In this document: piece by piece, positions 1 to 12,023 of the stretch
How positions within the stretch are numbered: position 1 is the first letter of the stretch
Layout of the letters: each line of letters opens with the position of its first letter
Made by a program: the position numbers and the translations under genes
Source: Cylindrobasidium torrendii FP15055 ss-10
Lineage: Eukaryota; Basidiomycota; Agaricomycetes; Agaricales; Physalacriaceae
Length of the DNA: 64,000 nt
NCBI GenBank assembly: GCA_000934385.1
Contig: KN880492.1
Location: 1 to 64,000, forward strand
Direction: 5' to 3'
Notes under the pieces: generated by a model
What the model was told of the DNA's origin: nothing
Database searches by the model: none
Seen by the model: only the letters and a program-made list of their open reading frames with translations

Positions 1-70
1 ACGGTACTCTCGTGCCGGTTATCCGTACACTTACTTTCTATCTCACGCATGCGACTGACAGTTCGGGTAC

Positions 71-298
71 CTACCTCCTATTCACCTTCGTATATAAGAT
101 GTAGTTACCTGTTTCTTCGAATCCCAGATCTATTCTAACCGTTCTCCCATTGTCTCGAACTCGTGTGACGGCAGCTTCGACAGCTTTCGCCACACCCTTG
201 ATGAAGTGTTCAGTCCATTCCGAGCCGACATTTTGAAAGCGAAAGTCGCAACACTTACTCTTGCATAGATTGGCACACCTAGGTATACTTGTGTCCAT
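71..298 (-). CDS. Possible exon of an unrecognised gene at the left edge
   Basis: This is an open frame from an ATG (CAT at 296-298). The segment from about residue 24, GSEWTEHFIKGVAKAVEAAV, looks like real protein sequence: it is amphipathic and has no low complexity. After LGFEETG there is a good donor (GTAACT near 103), so the gene may be spliced and continue past the left edge. The Cys-rich start (CANLCKSKCCDF) may instead be intron or 5' sequence. I do not recognise a family. It lies upstream of, and divergent from, the MFS gene, so 299-500 would be a shared promoter. It could also be a chance ORF. Confidence 0.25.
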   Translation of the reverse strand: MDTSIPRCANLCKSKCCDFRFQNVGSEWTEHFIKGVAKAVEAAVTRVRDNGRTVRIDLGFEETGNYILYTKVNRR

Positions 299-500
299 TG
301 TAATTGTTGCTTACGCTTCACAGAGATAAACATCTATAGTGAGTGAGCCTGAGTCAACGCGGATGCGGAGAATGGCACCGATCGCGACAAGGAACGCGAC
401 GCGTTTAGATATAAACCACCACGAGTATGACAATTTCCTTCTCTTTCCTGCCAGCATACTACGTCGAAGACCTTGAATCTCCAGGCAGGGCCATCTCATC

Positions 501-2365
501 ATGACCGCCAGTGACGTCGAGGACACGCCTCTGCTCGCTGTCCAAGAGCACGAAAAAGTCTACGAACGCTTCTCGACGGCGCAGAAGCGCATCATCGTAG
601 GCCTTGTCGGCTGGAGCGCCATTTTGCCACGTAAGTCGACATGTCGTCGTTTCAACAGCGATGCCAATCTTGCTTGATCTTTTCCGGGTTGCTAACCGAG
701 CAACCACAGTATTCGCAGCTGGAACTTTCATCCCATCTATACCCCAGATTGCGAAAGACCTTGACGCGGACCCGCAAACCATAAGGTTTTTCGATTTCCT
801 TGCGCTTATTAGCTTCCACTAACTCACGAACTAGCTGGGCCGTCAGTCTAGGTGTTTTGGCGACTGCTATCGGATCATTGACATTTGCAACCTACTCTGC
901 ATACTGTAAGTATTTTTCTCCTTCTCTATGCGTTAGATTCAGCTTACCATTCCACCTCAGATGGTCGACGCGCTGCGTATCTTGCTGGATCTCCCTTACT
1001 CTTCATTGGTTCAGTGGGCGTAGCCATGTCTCGCCATGTCCCAGAGATGCTCGTCTGGAAATGCATACAAGCAGCAGGGACGTCAGGCGGCGCGTCTGTT
1101 GGTGCTGCAGTCATTGGAGACATCTACAAGCTCACGGAACGAGGAACGGCTATGGGTATCTTCTTTGGAGTGCGTCTTCGTTCTATGAGAAAGTGGAACT
1201 CGCATCTAAACGTCTATCTATGTAAAGGCGTCCCTTCTCGGTCCTGCACTCTCTCCAGCTTTTGGCGGTCTGGGCGCGCATTATTTTTCGTGGCGGTGGA
1301 CTCAGTATGGGCTTGCTGTAGCAGGTCTGTTTTCGTTCGTCCTTCTCACGTCTCTCCTGCCGGAAACAAGCCACCCTGGCACACGTGGGAATGAGAAGTA
1401 CTGGCAGTCCTTGCCAGAGGATTCAGCCAGCCGGGGCAAGTTTAAGTGGGTGTGGTTAAACCCATTTGCATGTTTCAAGCTCCTTTGTAGTCCGCCTGTT
1501 CTCTTTGTGGTGCGTTGATGCGGAATGTATACGAAGCTTGTATCATGGCTGACACACTCGTCAGACTCTTTGTGCCACATCGTTTCTGCTTACAGACTAC
1601 GCCCTGCTCATTCCGATTTCCTACACTCTTGTGAATTATAATTGCCTTTGTGGAGATATATCACACACTGACTTGTTGAGTAGGGAGAACGCTACAACCT
1701 GACGAATGAGTTCTTCGTCGGTGCATGCTATCTGCCTCTAGGCTTAGGAAACATCAGTACATGCCACAGCTCATGATTGGGACGAAGTCTAACCTCCACA
1801 TAGTCGGTGCCCCATTATCTGGTTACCTTTCAGACCGCGCTGTCATTCGCGCCATTAAAGAACACGGTCCAACCAACTGGCTCCCCGAAGAGCGCCTCAA
1901 AGGTTCCATCCTTGGTGCCATCCTCCCAGTCCCACTCTCTGTCCTCTTCTCGGGACTGATCACAAAATACATCGGTGGGCCTCTTGGACTCGTCCTCAAC
2001 TTGTTGTGCTTCTTCATGAATGGCATCGGCGTTGACATGTGTCTCGCGCCGCTCAGTGCGTATACGGTCGATATCCTACACGACCGCAGCGCCGAGGTCC
2101 TTGCTGCTGGAATGTACGTCCGTTCTCGTCCTCACAATTTCAACAGTATTGATGTTTTGTCCGCAGGGGTATTCGTGCGATGTTGCTTGCAGCCTATGTT
2201 CCCAGTGTCTTTCCCAGTCTCGAGCATTTTGGAATTGTAGGAACGTATGGGATTGCAGCTGGAGTTGCATGGTTCGGATGCGCGTTGCTCATCCTGACAA
2301 TACGATATGGGAAGGAACTGAGAGGATGGGTCGATATGGGATATACTACGCCGTCGTCTGCATAG
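501..2365 (+). CDS. Major facilitator superfamily transporter (DHA1-like drug:H+ antiporter)
   Basis: A spliced 12-TM transporter with about seven short introns. The start is the ATG at 501, giving a hydrophilic N-tail (MTASDVEDTPLLAVQEHEKV) before TM1. Recognisable MFS sequence in order: TM1 with FAAGTFIPSIPQIAKDL; the TM2-TM3 loop with YYGRRAAY, matching the MFS signature A; TM4-TM5 with GASVGAAVIGDIYKL.ERGTAMGIFFG; TM6 followed by LLPETSHPG; the central loop with WVWLNPFACFKLL; then GLVLNLLCFFMNGIGVDMCL and a last TM ending TIRYGKELRGWVDMGY. This resembles the basidiomycete DHA1 group that includes Qdr/Dtr-like exporters; the substrate cannot be told from sequence. It acts at the plasma membrane or vacuole. 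The region around 1,500-1,690 (mid-protein loop and TM7) is the least certain part of the exon model. All exons look intact. Confidence 0.88.
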
Positions 2366-2744
2366 CGAGTGCTTAGAGAGTGGTAGTTGAAGGTCTCTAT
2401 ACACAAGTCGGTTCCCATGAAGGTGGAGTCTGAAGATCTGAAGACCTGTTGATGGTTGGTGATCGCTGCCCAATTTGGGCTTGCTCATTCCCACATCCTT
2501 GCAATCAAGTTCAATGCGGGGTCCTGCCCACTTTGCGAACCAGCCCACACTCTTTGCTCATCATGAAGTTACTGTTTAAGGAAGAAGGGCTAGCGGTGTA
2601 TGCACGGAAATGAAACTCGGAAGGGGTGTTACAGATTCTCCCGACCCTGACTTGGGTCCTCCAAGGCGCCATTGAATATCCTTCCTTCTCCCTCCTCCCT
2701 TTGCGCTTGGTTTTTGCTTTGTTCTGCACCGGCGCCGGGATGCC
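2366..2744. other. Intergenic, MFS gene to membrane-protein gene
   Basis: This 379-bp gap lies between two genes on the same strand. A pyrimidine-rich stretch at about 2683-2705 just before the next start is typical of a fungal promoter/5'UTR. I see no other feature. Confidence 0.5.
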
Positions 2745-5236
2745 ATGTTCACCCTCAACACGACCGTTGACGATTCGAGCCCACTAATACGATACGCGCC
2801 AGAGGATGCATGGCAGGCAGGAAGCGTAAATGGGGACGAAGATGTGGCCAGGTGCATACACAGAAGTTTTCTGGCCTTCTTCGAATATTGATGTTGTACA
2901 GCTACTGGGGCGGAGGCTACATGCATACATTCCATGAAAACGCGACGGCAACATTCGAGTTCAACGGGACGGGTGTGTCGGTGCTTGGAGGGAAACGGAA
3001 TTTCCGCGGGGATTTCACAGTGAATTTGGATGGAGAAAGCACGAATCACGACGCCTACGCTGCGGAGGACGAAATACAGACTGAGTTATTTGGCGCGTCG
3101 GGACTAGAGCAGGGCCACCATACACTCACAGTGATAGTGACGGGACAATCGTTAGATATCGACGCGGTGCGTGACATTAACGCCAGAAGGCTCATTACTG
3201 ACTACGCTGTTTAGATATCTTGGTGGTCGGATGTGGGCTCTGGCGATCGCGTCGACTACGAGGAGCAGGTCGTCGATGATACATCCTCAGCGATGAGATT
3301 CACCCCACAGAACGCCTGGACAACAACGGGGGATTTCTCAGCATTCCAAGGATCAAGCGGACAGTGGGTGATGTCTTTCATCGTTGGTAGAGGTCTAATG
3401 TGTGTCAGCTCTTCGGGCGCAGCGCGCGCTCAAATGTCATACTCGTTCCAAGTGTGTTGTGTTGTCCATCTCCGTATAAAACTGCTTGCTCATGTTCTCT
3501 AGGGTGATCTTGGTGTATTTTCTCTATGAGCATTGTTGTTGATATCTAGCAGGCGATGCAATTTCAATCTTTGGATCCACTGGCCCGGACGGCGGTTCAT
3601 TTACGGTTCAAGTCGACGGGAGCCCGCCTTCAGAACACTCAGCGCAGACTGATTCATCTCGAACCCGCGTTCTTCTCTTCCAGGCGGATAATCTAGGGAA
3701 CGGAAACCATACTATTATTGTTGCCAATGAGGAAGAAGTAACATTGCGCTTGGATTATGCGGTAGTGTATACCGACCCATCAAGGTTCGGCATATCACAA
3801 ATTATGTGTTGTGACTGAGTTACTGTTTCTCCAGTACCACCACCACCACAGCGGGGACGTCCTCTTCTACTTCTAACCCGACATCCTCTTCGGTGTCCAA
3901 CCTCTCTCAAATGGACAAGACCGAGTGCGCACAGGTTCTTTCTGCTGGACCCTATGCTAAAGGTTATGCAGGGAGACTGGCCTCATTGCAGGGCTTTCGG
4001 TGGCGGGAGCGCTATGCCTGTTCCTCGGGATAGCTCTCCTGGTACGTCCTAATAGTGCACTTTGCCCACCACGCTCATACTTTTACTAGATCCTCTGGCG
4101 ACGGCAAAAGAAGCTGCGCGAACGAATAGAGAGTCGGTATAGGCCAGACCCAGACAAATATCCCCCGTTTACACCGCCCTCAAGCAACCTCGATGAGGTA
4201 ATGATAATTGGGCATAAACGGGGTGGTAGCCTTACCCGGCCACTGATGGCTAAGGAAAGTGCGAGTACACCAACCCAAGGGTCCTCTACATTACAAACAA
4301 GGCAGCCTCCGAGAATATCGCTGGCGCTCGACACTCCCACGGATGGGACAGTCCCGTCAAGATATGTTGAACGGTTTACGCCATCTGGAGAGAGTGCGAT
4401 GATGCTGGAGAACCCGCCCGCTTCCCCGCGCACAGAAGAATCGTCCAGTTCAGCTAGCTTAATATCACGGGTTCGTGAAGGGTTGTTTCCCTTCCATTCA
4501 CAGCGCTGACTTAGCGACATAGTTTTCTGAGTGGTCGAGGAAGCAGCGCAACATGCCACCTCCTTCGAGAAGACCTTCCGGCCCTCGACCACAGTCGCAC
4601 ATTTCGCAGCGGCGGTCCACGGTCTACAACACCATCGCGGAGCATCCTCAAGATAATACGCCTTCTGTCTCAACCTGGCGCGCAGGGCCTGATCCAGCCT
4701 TCAATGACAGCCCACCTAACAGTATCTTCAACACAGCCGATGATACACGGCGAAGCGTACCGCCAGGGTATTGGCAATCACAACAATCACCACTAGTCGA
4801 GGATCCTGAGTTGCGCAGGCTGGAGATTGCGACGCAGTCCGATTTTTACTGCAATTTCAGCAGTAGTTCATATGGCGAGCAATCACCATCGTACACACGC
4901 CAGCCAGCACCGTTTAGGCTTTCACCCGAGTCAATGATGCCGGACTCTCCTGCGTCTGTAGAACCGTTCGACATGACGGTTGGTACATCGACAACGGAAC
5001 ATCCAATAGCTATGGGGCCTGTCCGCCTGTCTGCTGTGGGTGGGCCCACTGACGGTTCCGGACTACCTATACACCAGATCTCGTCGGCGTTCGACACCCC
5101 AGCACAGAGGCTTTCGATGCATGCTGCAACGGTCGATACACAATCGGACGACGTACATTCGAACTACTACTTCGACGGACCTCCTCCTTCCACAGTTTCG
5201 CATTCACATTCCCAAGCGCACTCTAGACGGACTTAA
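2745..5236 (+). CDS. Single-pass membrane protein with two galactose-binding-like ectodomains
   Basis: A spliced gene encoding a type of protein common in Agaricomycetes. The ectodomain holds two similar beta-sandwich units. The first contains YWGGGYMHTFHENATATFEF, GTGVSVLGGK and GDFTVNLDGES; the second contains GDAISIFGSTGPDGGSFTVQ and VDGSPPSEHSAQTD followed by GNHTIIVANEEEVTL. A Thr/Ser-rich stalk (about 3835-3900) follows, then one hydrophobic helix ending in LILWRRQKKLRERIES at about 4090-4130 (a stop-transfer basic cluster), and a long low-complexity cytoplasmic tail rich in Ser, Pro and Thr. The start at 2745 is the first in-frame ATG; I see no clear signal peptide, so either a short 5' exon is missing or the single helix acts as the anchor. 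Function is unknown; sugar or wall binding is inference from the fold type. The splice just before the helix (3930-4040) is uncertain. Confidence 0.7.
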
Positions 5237-6835
5237 TGATCGTATACCTACTGAGATGGACGTGATTACTTGATAGCTCAGTGGACGATTCTGACTTTGT
5301 AGTAACTTATTGGACTTGCCTCTATTTTGTCAGTGTACCCTACCATTTCCGTTCGTTTGCTACCAGTTGTTTGTTGCCAGGATTCCCGGCGCTTTGGATT
5401 ATTGATGTTTACACGAGCAACTGCTACCTGAAATCGAGCCGATGAGCAAGAACTACGAGGACATTTTGTGCAAGCACACACGTCTGTCCGATCAATCACA
5501 TCCTCAACGCCTCATTACTGTTTCCTACAGGTTTCCTACGCCCACACATTGTCGCAACATCACAATGGGTCCTGATTAAGATTGGCACGACGATTTTGGA
5601 CAGGTGTAGTCTGAGAAGGTCGGCTGGCCAAACGAAATGCTCAAGAGGTTAAGCCTAAAGACCCAACGGTGTTGGTGAGGTCGACTCATTCGCCGCATAG
5701 GCTGCTGTCTACAAAGAAGCTTCCTCGTCAGCCCAATGTACCTCGAAAGCTATCCATCGGAGCTGCTCAAATGGACGAACATTGTCCTGGCTGTCGATGC
5801 GCTCGGCGGGTACGACGGAAGAACGTGAATATAGAGCCACCCTATAACGACCCTAACGAATAGCGCGGAAACGACATCAGATATCCATCGGGAGGCGGCC
5901 TGACAAGCAGGCAGACGGCGCTACCATGGGTGCCAGATGATGCTCAAGTTCGATGTCGTTTTCAAACGTCCAGCTCTTTGCAGGTTGGGACAGGGGATGT
6001 TTCCGAATCATTCGCGCTGTCGGCAGAGTTTACATAATAAAGAGGGATAAAAGTTACTCTTGGCGCGCGCCGCGCAGCGGAAGGGACAGAAGAGGGGATG
6101 CTAGGGCGTGTACGGTTGGACAATGAACGATGTTTATGTAAATCGTCTGTTCTTTCCATCTTGGGTTGATTGGTTGGAGGTGCACCATCAACCGTCTGCG
6201 TGGAAGAGAAAGCATGCATGCAGTATCTTGTCGAGATAGCAACATCTGTTGTGGTCCCCGACGAGATTGGAAAGGAGGAGTTGAACTCCCCGAAATAAGG
6301 TGTTCAGGAACGAAGACCATGTATGTTGTCGGGGAGCTCAAGCCGCCTCCTTGGCGGTACTTTCCTTGGCTGAAGGCAAGCTGAAGGTGTATTTTTCGAA
6401 CTTCGTAAGCTCAGATCAGCAGAAATGGGCAATAATGGCAAATCCGGGGCGTCGGGTGGACATCTGAAGAACCGTGCGGTTTCAGGCGCATTGGATTGTC
6501 CGAGATGTCTGACACCGTCGACGACAGCGAGCCTGGTTAGACGCTGGATGACGCGCGAGTCTGCGCGCACGCAGTTTCAGGCGCAGTCGGACGGTGTGTG
6601 GCACAATGAGCGCACCCGCCCTGCGATTGGCTCTGGTCTTACTGTCATGACATCCAGGCACGATCGGGCTTGGTTTAATTTGGTTGATCAAAAACTCTCT
6701 TCACCTTCTCCCATCACCAGCCCCCTCTCCTCCCAGCGAGTCGCTTCTCTCGTTTGCGCATTCTTCCTATCCCGCCCGCGACTCGCCACACACTCATTTT
6801 GCTGAATATACACGACCGCTTCGACTCCCAACACT
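5237..6835. other. Intergenic, no gene recognised
   Basis: This 1.6-kb stretch holds only short overlapping ORFs on both strands, without codon bias or recognisable motifs. The last ~120 bp before 6836 are C/T-rich (CTTCTCCCATCACCAG, CTCGTTTGCGCATTCTTCC), as expected for the 5'UTR and promoter of the LPMO gene. Confidence 0.5.
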
Positions 6836-8316
6836 ATGTCTACCGTTTTGAAGACTCTTGCAGTCCTTGCGCCTCTTGTTTCCTTGGCGGCTGCCCACGG
6901 TGAAGTCGTTGCCGTACAAGCCAACGGACAGTACAAACAAGCCCCCAACGTACGTGTCTACCCCCACGTTCACCGCATAGAAAACTTACCTATCCGGCAG
7001 ATCTACTATGCTGCCGACTCGCGCAACTCAGACACACCTGTATCGACCATGTACGACGCTGGTGGCAAGGCCTACGCTCTCCCCAGTGACTTCGGCGATG
7101 CTAGGTGCGTTCTCCAACAATAGCGCCCAACTACCTTATCTAATATCTCCCTTCCAGCGCTATGTCCTGCGAGTCTGCCAGCATTCCCCCAGGTACCCTC
7201 ACTGTGACCTCTGGATCCACCCTTCGCTTCTACTGGGAGGGCGCATCTGGAGAGCTCGATGGTCAGGCTGGAGTCGGCTCTTATGTCGGCTCGCACGCCT
7301 GGGTACATGCGTGAGTCCAAACTTTTACTTTGCGCAGCAAATTCTAATCCAAGTTGGCAGCATGGGAACTGTTGCTATTGACATTGCCTCCTGCGATGGT
7401 GATTGCTCCTCGGCAGACCCAGCATCGCTCAAGTGGAACCGCATCCTTTACGATGGCTACGACACCACCCAAACGATCTCCGATGGTCTCAAGCAGAGCA
7501 TGTCCAACAAGCCCGAACCCTACTACCCCACGTCCGGCACCGGTCTTTGGGGTATGGCGTCGCTCATTCAGCGCGGTTCCTGGGTCGAGGCGACCATCCC
7601 GCAAGACCTCGTTGCTGGCTCGTACATGTCCCGTGTAGAGGTGTGTCCGTCGTATATACACATGGCCTGTTCCTGACAGTTCATTCAGCTCGCTGCCGTC
7701 CACAGCCCCGGTGCTCCCCAGTTGTACATTGGCTGCGCGCGCATCGCTGTCGAAGGCTCCGGCACCAAGTCCCTCACCGGCGGCACCATCGCATCTCAGT
7801 AGGTTTCCATCCTAAATGCGCTTTGATCTTTAACCAACCATTTTCTTCAGGCTCTACTCAACCAGCGGTGCGCTTGCAACCGTCGATGTCTACAGCGGCT
7901 CGTTCTCTTTCAGCGGTGACGGTCCTGCCCTTCTCGACTTTGCCACCCAGACCTCCAGCGGAAGCTCCAGTTCCAGCTCAGGATCGTCAAGTTCTGACAA
8001 CTCCAGCTCCGACTCGTCCGACTCCAGCTCAGGATCGGAGGATGATGGCTCGTACGAGGATGATGGCTCCAAGGATGTCTCCGACGAGTCCAGCAGCAGC
8101 AGCGATGCTCCCGCAGAGACCTCTTCCACCTACGAAGCTCCTGCTGAGACGTCCTCTTCTGAGGCTGCTCCAGCTGCCACCACCTCTTCCGAGGCCGCTA
8201 CCTCGACCGGTGCATCCACCTGCCGCCGTCGCCGCCGCAGCCTATCGGGTGAAAAGGCGAAGCGCGTCGTCAAGATGCACAAGCGCTCGTCCTTCCCCCA
8301 CGTCCACAGCCTCTAA
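6836..8316 (+). CDS. Secreted AA9-like lytic polysaccharide monooxygenase with Ser-rich, Arg-ended tail
   Basis: Copper-dependent oxidative enzyme of plant or fungal wall polysaccharides. A signal peptide (MSTVLKTLAVLAPLVSLAAA) ends just before HGEVVAV, so mature residue 1 is His, the first ligand of the copper histidine brace. The second ligand is probably the His in GSYVGSHAWVHAMG. The axial Tyr is in PQLYIGCARI, which matches the AA9 Q-x-Y motif. The run SYMSRVELAAVHSPGAP corresponds to the AA9 segment before that motif, and Cys pairs (SCESA, SCDGDCS, IGCA) fit the family disulfides. There are five or so introns of 45-60 nt. After the catalytic domain come ~90 residues of Ser/Asp/Glu/Thr repeats and a basic end with CRRRRRSLSG, KRVVKMHKRS. 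No CBM1 is present. Assignment to AA9 rather than a sister AA family rests on the C-terminal motif. The region 7890-8280 is strongly Ser-biased. Confidence 0.87.
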
Positions 8317-10404
8317 GGACATCACCAGCCTACTTGTATGGGGTCTCCTTCCCATGCACACCCTGGAAAGCCCCTCTTGAAGGGTTCCTCCAGTCCGTCT
8401 CTACTTTTGGGCTCTTTTAGATGTGGCAGGTACTACGGCTTGATTGTCGTGGTCTGGTTCACGAATGCTTTTGATGTTTTATGAATATTACCACTGTAGT
8501 ACGACGCCGCTGTGCGGCGCGCCTTGACTGGCATGTATATACCAAACCATGATAAATAATCTTTTGGGCTAGGGTGCGCATGTTCCGGCGAGGAGGATAC
8601 CAGAATGCAGTCTTTTGTTTTGGTTATGTTTGTGCGATAAGTCTCGTGAGGATGGATACAGCGAGCGTGCGAATTGGGATATGCTGTAGCTGAACTTGTA
8701 TGCACACGACCAGGTGACACCAACTTGAGTGTGGTATAAATCTAAGCGTCAAAGCCATTGTTCCCCTGTTGTTCCCTATTTGGAGCTCATAGTTAAGCTT
8801 TCGATCATGGAAGGGTGTGTGACTAACTGGTCACAAAGGCCGCACAATGTCGCCCTTAAATTGATTAGCGTAGAGAGCGGCCCCGCGCTACTTTGGGCAG
8901 GTAAATGCATTGGATTTTAGAACATTGTCATTGTCATATGCTCCAATGAACGATCAGTGTAACAGTGTCAATTTCGAAAGTCTAGCGAAGCCCTGATTTT
9001 TCAGAGGCGCTAGTGAGTTTTGTTGTGGCTTCCCTTGCTCTCAACAAATGCTGAATATTATTATGGTTTCTGTAAAAATGCTTTTGTACCTCCAACGGCG
9101 TCGGCAACTTGACAGGCCAGGAATCACTACTTACACTAGGTCACCAGGTGCTTCACCGAGTAGCACTCACATAGAGGGTATCATAATTTTCGAATGATGG
9201 TAAATCATGTTTGAAAATATTGGAACTGCTACGAACCACGAGGTGGATACCTGTGACCATGGAAAATCCAGCACTTATGCAGTGTCACGGTGTGCCAGTG
9301 CTTGGAGATCGAGCCCATTCATAGCAAAGTTAGAATCGAGAAGAGCTGGATAAATTGGATTAAGTATGATATTTGCCACGGACTTTACGGGAATTACAAG
9401 ATGTTCAGGCCAGCACCCTATGGCAGGAGAAGTGCGTACTTACAGAAACTTGCTAAAAGAGGTGAAAGAAAGAGATGATAAACACAGCGCGGTGCAGGGC
9501 TGCTGGCAAGTAAGCATAATCTAACAACAGCACTCAACTTACTGCACACTCGACCTCGACATTATTCCGAGTGCCACTCACTACACATGCAGCATGCTGC
9601 ATTATTTGTTTTCGGCTTGATCATCGGCACAGTGGTATCGATCATATACCCGAGTTGCCTTACTTCCGTCCTCCGTGTTGCTGGAAAATCTCTTCATGAT
9701 GCATATCCCGACGCCCATAAATGATAAGGTAGCGTCGGATTTGCCCCGTATTTCTGCGCTGCGCAGCGACAAAGCGGCGTCAGCGCCTGGGCGATAGAGA
9801 CTGTGCCAAGAAGTCATATTCAAACCAACGCCGAAGTGACATCTGCTCAACACTTGCTGAGAGGCGATGTGCATCCAGAATGTCCCACACGCAAGGATCA
9901 CGGGTGTCCATTCGAAGGTAAGCGGGTTTACATTTCATCTGTTTTGTCTTGAGAAAGCATCAAACCGAAGACAAACGCAGGTGTTTCCAAATCAAGTTTG
10001 TTTCGCGTTTACTGCCCCGCCCATCAGTGAGATATTTCTCCGCCAGCACAATGCATAGCAAGTGTCCTCGATAGACTGTCCTCAAAAGCGACCATTCCAC
10101 TTCGCTGCCTAGATTCACAGAGACGACCGTGGATCCAGCGAGTTTGATGAAGGGGTCCATCCGAGTCTCTTTCCCAGTTAGGCGAAACTTGTGCCTCTTC
10201 GCGAGTCTATTTGTATGAAGGTCCTGATGATAACAACATGTGCGCAAATGCAGCATGTGCCGAGCCTAAATCCCTTCTGGTTTTGTGCACCGTGACGATG
10301 GATGTGAGGCATGCTAGTTTCGGATTCATATCCAGAGAACGGCCAGGATTTATCCCATCCTTATGGCGCCTCGTCTCCAGGGACCGATCCAACTGTAAAT
10401 TGAA
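8317..10404. other. Intergenic, no gene recognised
   Basis: This is ~2.1 kb between the LPMO and thaumatin-like genes. It holds only short ORFs with no motifs and no shared frame between neighbours. It shows no repeat boundaries I can see. It may contain long regulatory sequence or old decayed DNA. Confidence 0.45.
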
Positions 10405-10416
10405 AGCTTTAAATAC
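10405..10416 (+). promoter_or_regulatory. TATA-like core element of thaumatin-like gene 1
   Basis: The sequence AGCTTTAAATAC lies about 75-87 bp upstream of the start codon at 10492. The identical 12-mer occurs in the right orientation 57 bp upstream of the second thaumatin-like gene (24570-24581, minus strand), so it is probably a retained core promoter box of the paralogous pair. Confidence 0.6.
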
Positions 10417-10491
10417 GGGTGCCGGACGCTCATACTGCCCAACAAACCACCCTCCTCAACTCCCAACCACTCCCTTTCCTCATCAAACAAA

Positions 10492-11426
10492 ATGTTCTCC
10501 ATCACGACCTTCGCTGTCGCCGTTGCCGCGGCCTCGGCTGCCTCTGCACGCACATTCACGGTCAAGAACAACTGCGCCTACACCGTCTGGTATGCCTCCG
10601 CCTCTCGCTCAACGAAACACTGTGCTTATTAGTATTCAAGGCCCGCTCTGTTCACCGATATGGGTGTCAGCACCGTCAAGCCTGACCAGCCGACTGGCTG
10701 GGAGCAAGCTGCAGGCGAGAGCGTCACCTTCGACGTCCCCGACGAGTGGAAGGCAGGCCGTATTTGGGGTCGCAGTGACTGCGACTTCAACTCGGACAAG
10801 CCAGACTACCTCAAGTGTTTGACTGGTGGATGCAACGGCGGTCTCCTTTGCGATGGAACGACTGGCACTGGTGTTCCCCCTGCTACTGTCGCTGAATGGA
10901 CCCTCGAGGGAGACGGCTTCCAGGACTGGTTCGATGGTGAGCCTCCTCGCATCCCTAAGCTACTCTTTCTCTATGCTAATGTCACATTCAGTATCTGTCG
11001 TCGATGGCTTCAACATTCCCGCCAAGATTGACAACAACGTAGGCTGTGGTGTTCCTTCCTGCCCGGTTGACCTCAACCCGCTCTGCCCGTCTGAGCTCTC
11101 CGCCAACTACCACCATGCGGACGGATCCGCGGCGGGCTGCCTCACTGCTTGCGTACGCTTCTCCCTTAAAGATGTTGGAATCATATTGACGGCGCCCACA
11201 GAAAGCAGGTCTTGCTCCCGACCTCCAGAACGACCCGTACTGCTGCACTGGCACATACGCGACTGGCCCTGAGGCATGCCCCGCCAGCGGTGTCCTGTAC
11301 TACGACCTCTTCAAGGACAACTGCCCGAACTCGTACGTCTACGCATACGACGAGCCCAGCGGCACTGCTCTCTGGACCTGCGACTCCAACCTCAAGGCTG
11401 ACTACACCCTCACCTTCTGCCCGTGA
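10492..11426 (+). CDS. Thaumatin-like protein 1 (PR-5-like, secreted)
   Basis: A secreted thaumatin-fold protein of roughly 250 residues. The signal peptide is MFSITTFAVAVAAASAASA, followed by RTFTVKNNCAYTVW, the classical thaumatin N-terminus. Family landmarks in order: PALFTDMG, GWEQAAGESVTFDVP, AGRIWGRSDCDF (thaumatin signature region), CLTGGCNGGLLC, PPATVAEWTLEG, QDWFDVSVVDGFN, VGCGVPSCPVDLNPLCP, GCLTACKAGL, PYCCTGTYATGPEACP, and the C-terminal ADYTLTFCP. Cysteines are abundant and paired as in the family. There are about four introns; the first splits the Trp codon of TVW/PALF, exactly as in the second copy. Such proteins bind or cleave beta-glucans in some fungi and act in wall remodelling; activity here is inference. 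It is convergent with the CAF-1 gene downstream. Confidence 0.93.
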
Positions 11427-12023
11427 GCAAAGATTGCCAAAGAGTGGCACGCTCGATGGAAGTTTGTCTGGAACACCTTTGTTTAGCATTTTTCATGATG
11501 GATCATTTATTCGGGCATATATTTATTATGGGTACATGACAATGCATGACGTTCTGACTACAACACTGCTCAGATGAGCAAGTTGGCCCAGCATTTTATC
11601 ATTTAACGTTCGACATCCGGTCCGGGTGTCGAACCCTACGAATATCAGTAAGAAGTCAGTCGACTGCAAGCCGCCCATTGCTCTAGTGCTACATACCCAC
11701 CTACAAATCCGCAGAAGCGTGAAAACCGTCACCCTGACTTGCTGGAGCAACACAGAGCTTAGAGCCAATGGGTTGGCCGTAAATCACTTCTACCTGAAGT
11801 ATTTACACACTGGGTCACCGCGAAGGGAACCTCAAAGAGATGAAGACACTACCAGAAAATTCATTAGAACGACGCTATAGCTACAATATACACAAAAATT
11901 CTCTCAAGAAGCAAGATAAGCTAACACACATACACACACGACGTATACGGGGCGCAAGTAGAAACGCCAGCATAGATAGTCCTCATCACATCCTCACGGC
12001 CAAACAACATCTACAGAAGCAGT
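11427..12023. other. Intergenic between two convergent 3' ends
   Basis: This 597-bp stretch lies between the thaumatin-like gene and the CAF-1 gene, which converge here. I see no coding signal; it includes a short CA-rich patch (about 11928-11942). It presumably holds both polyadenylation regions. Confidence 0.5.

Noticed and set aside
7890..8129. Minus-strand Ser/Glu/Leu-rich ORF
   Set aside because: Shadow of the Ser-rich LPMO tail; composition follows from codons of the sense strand.
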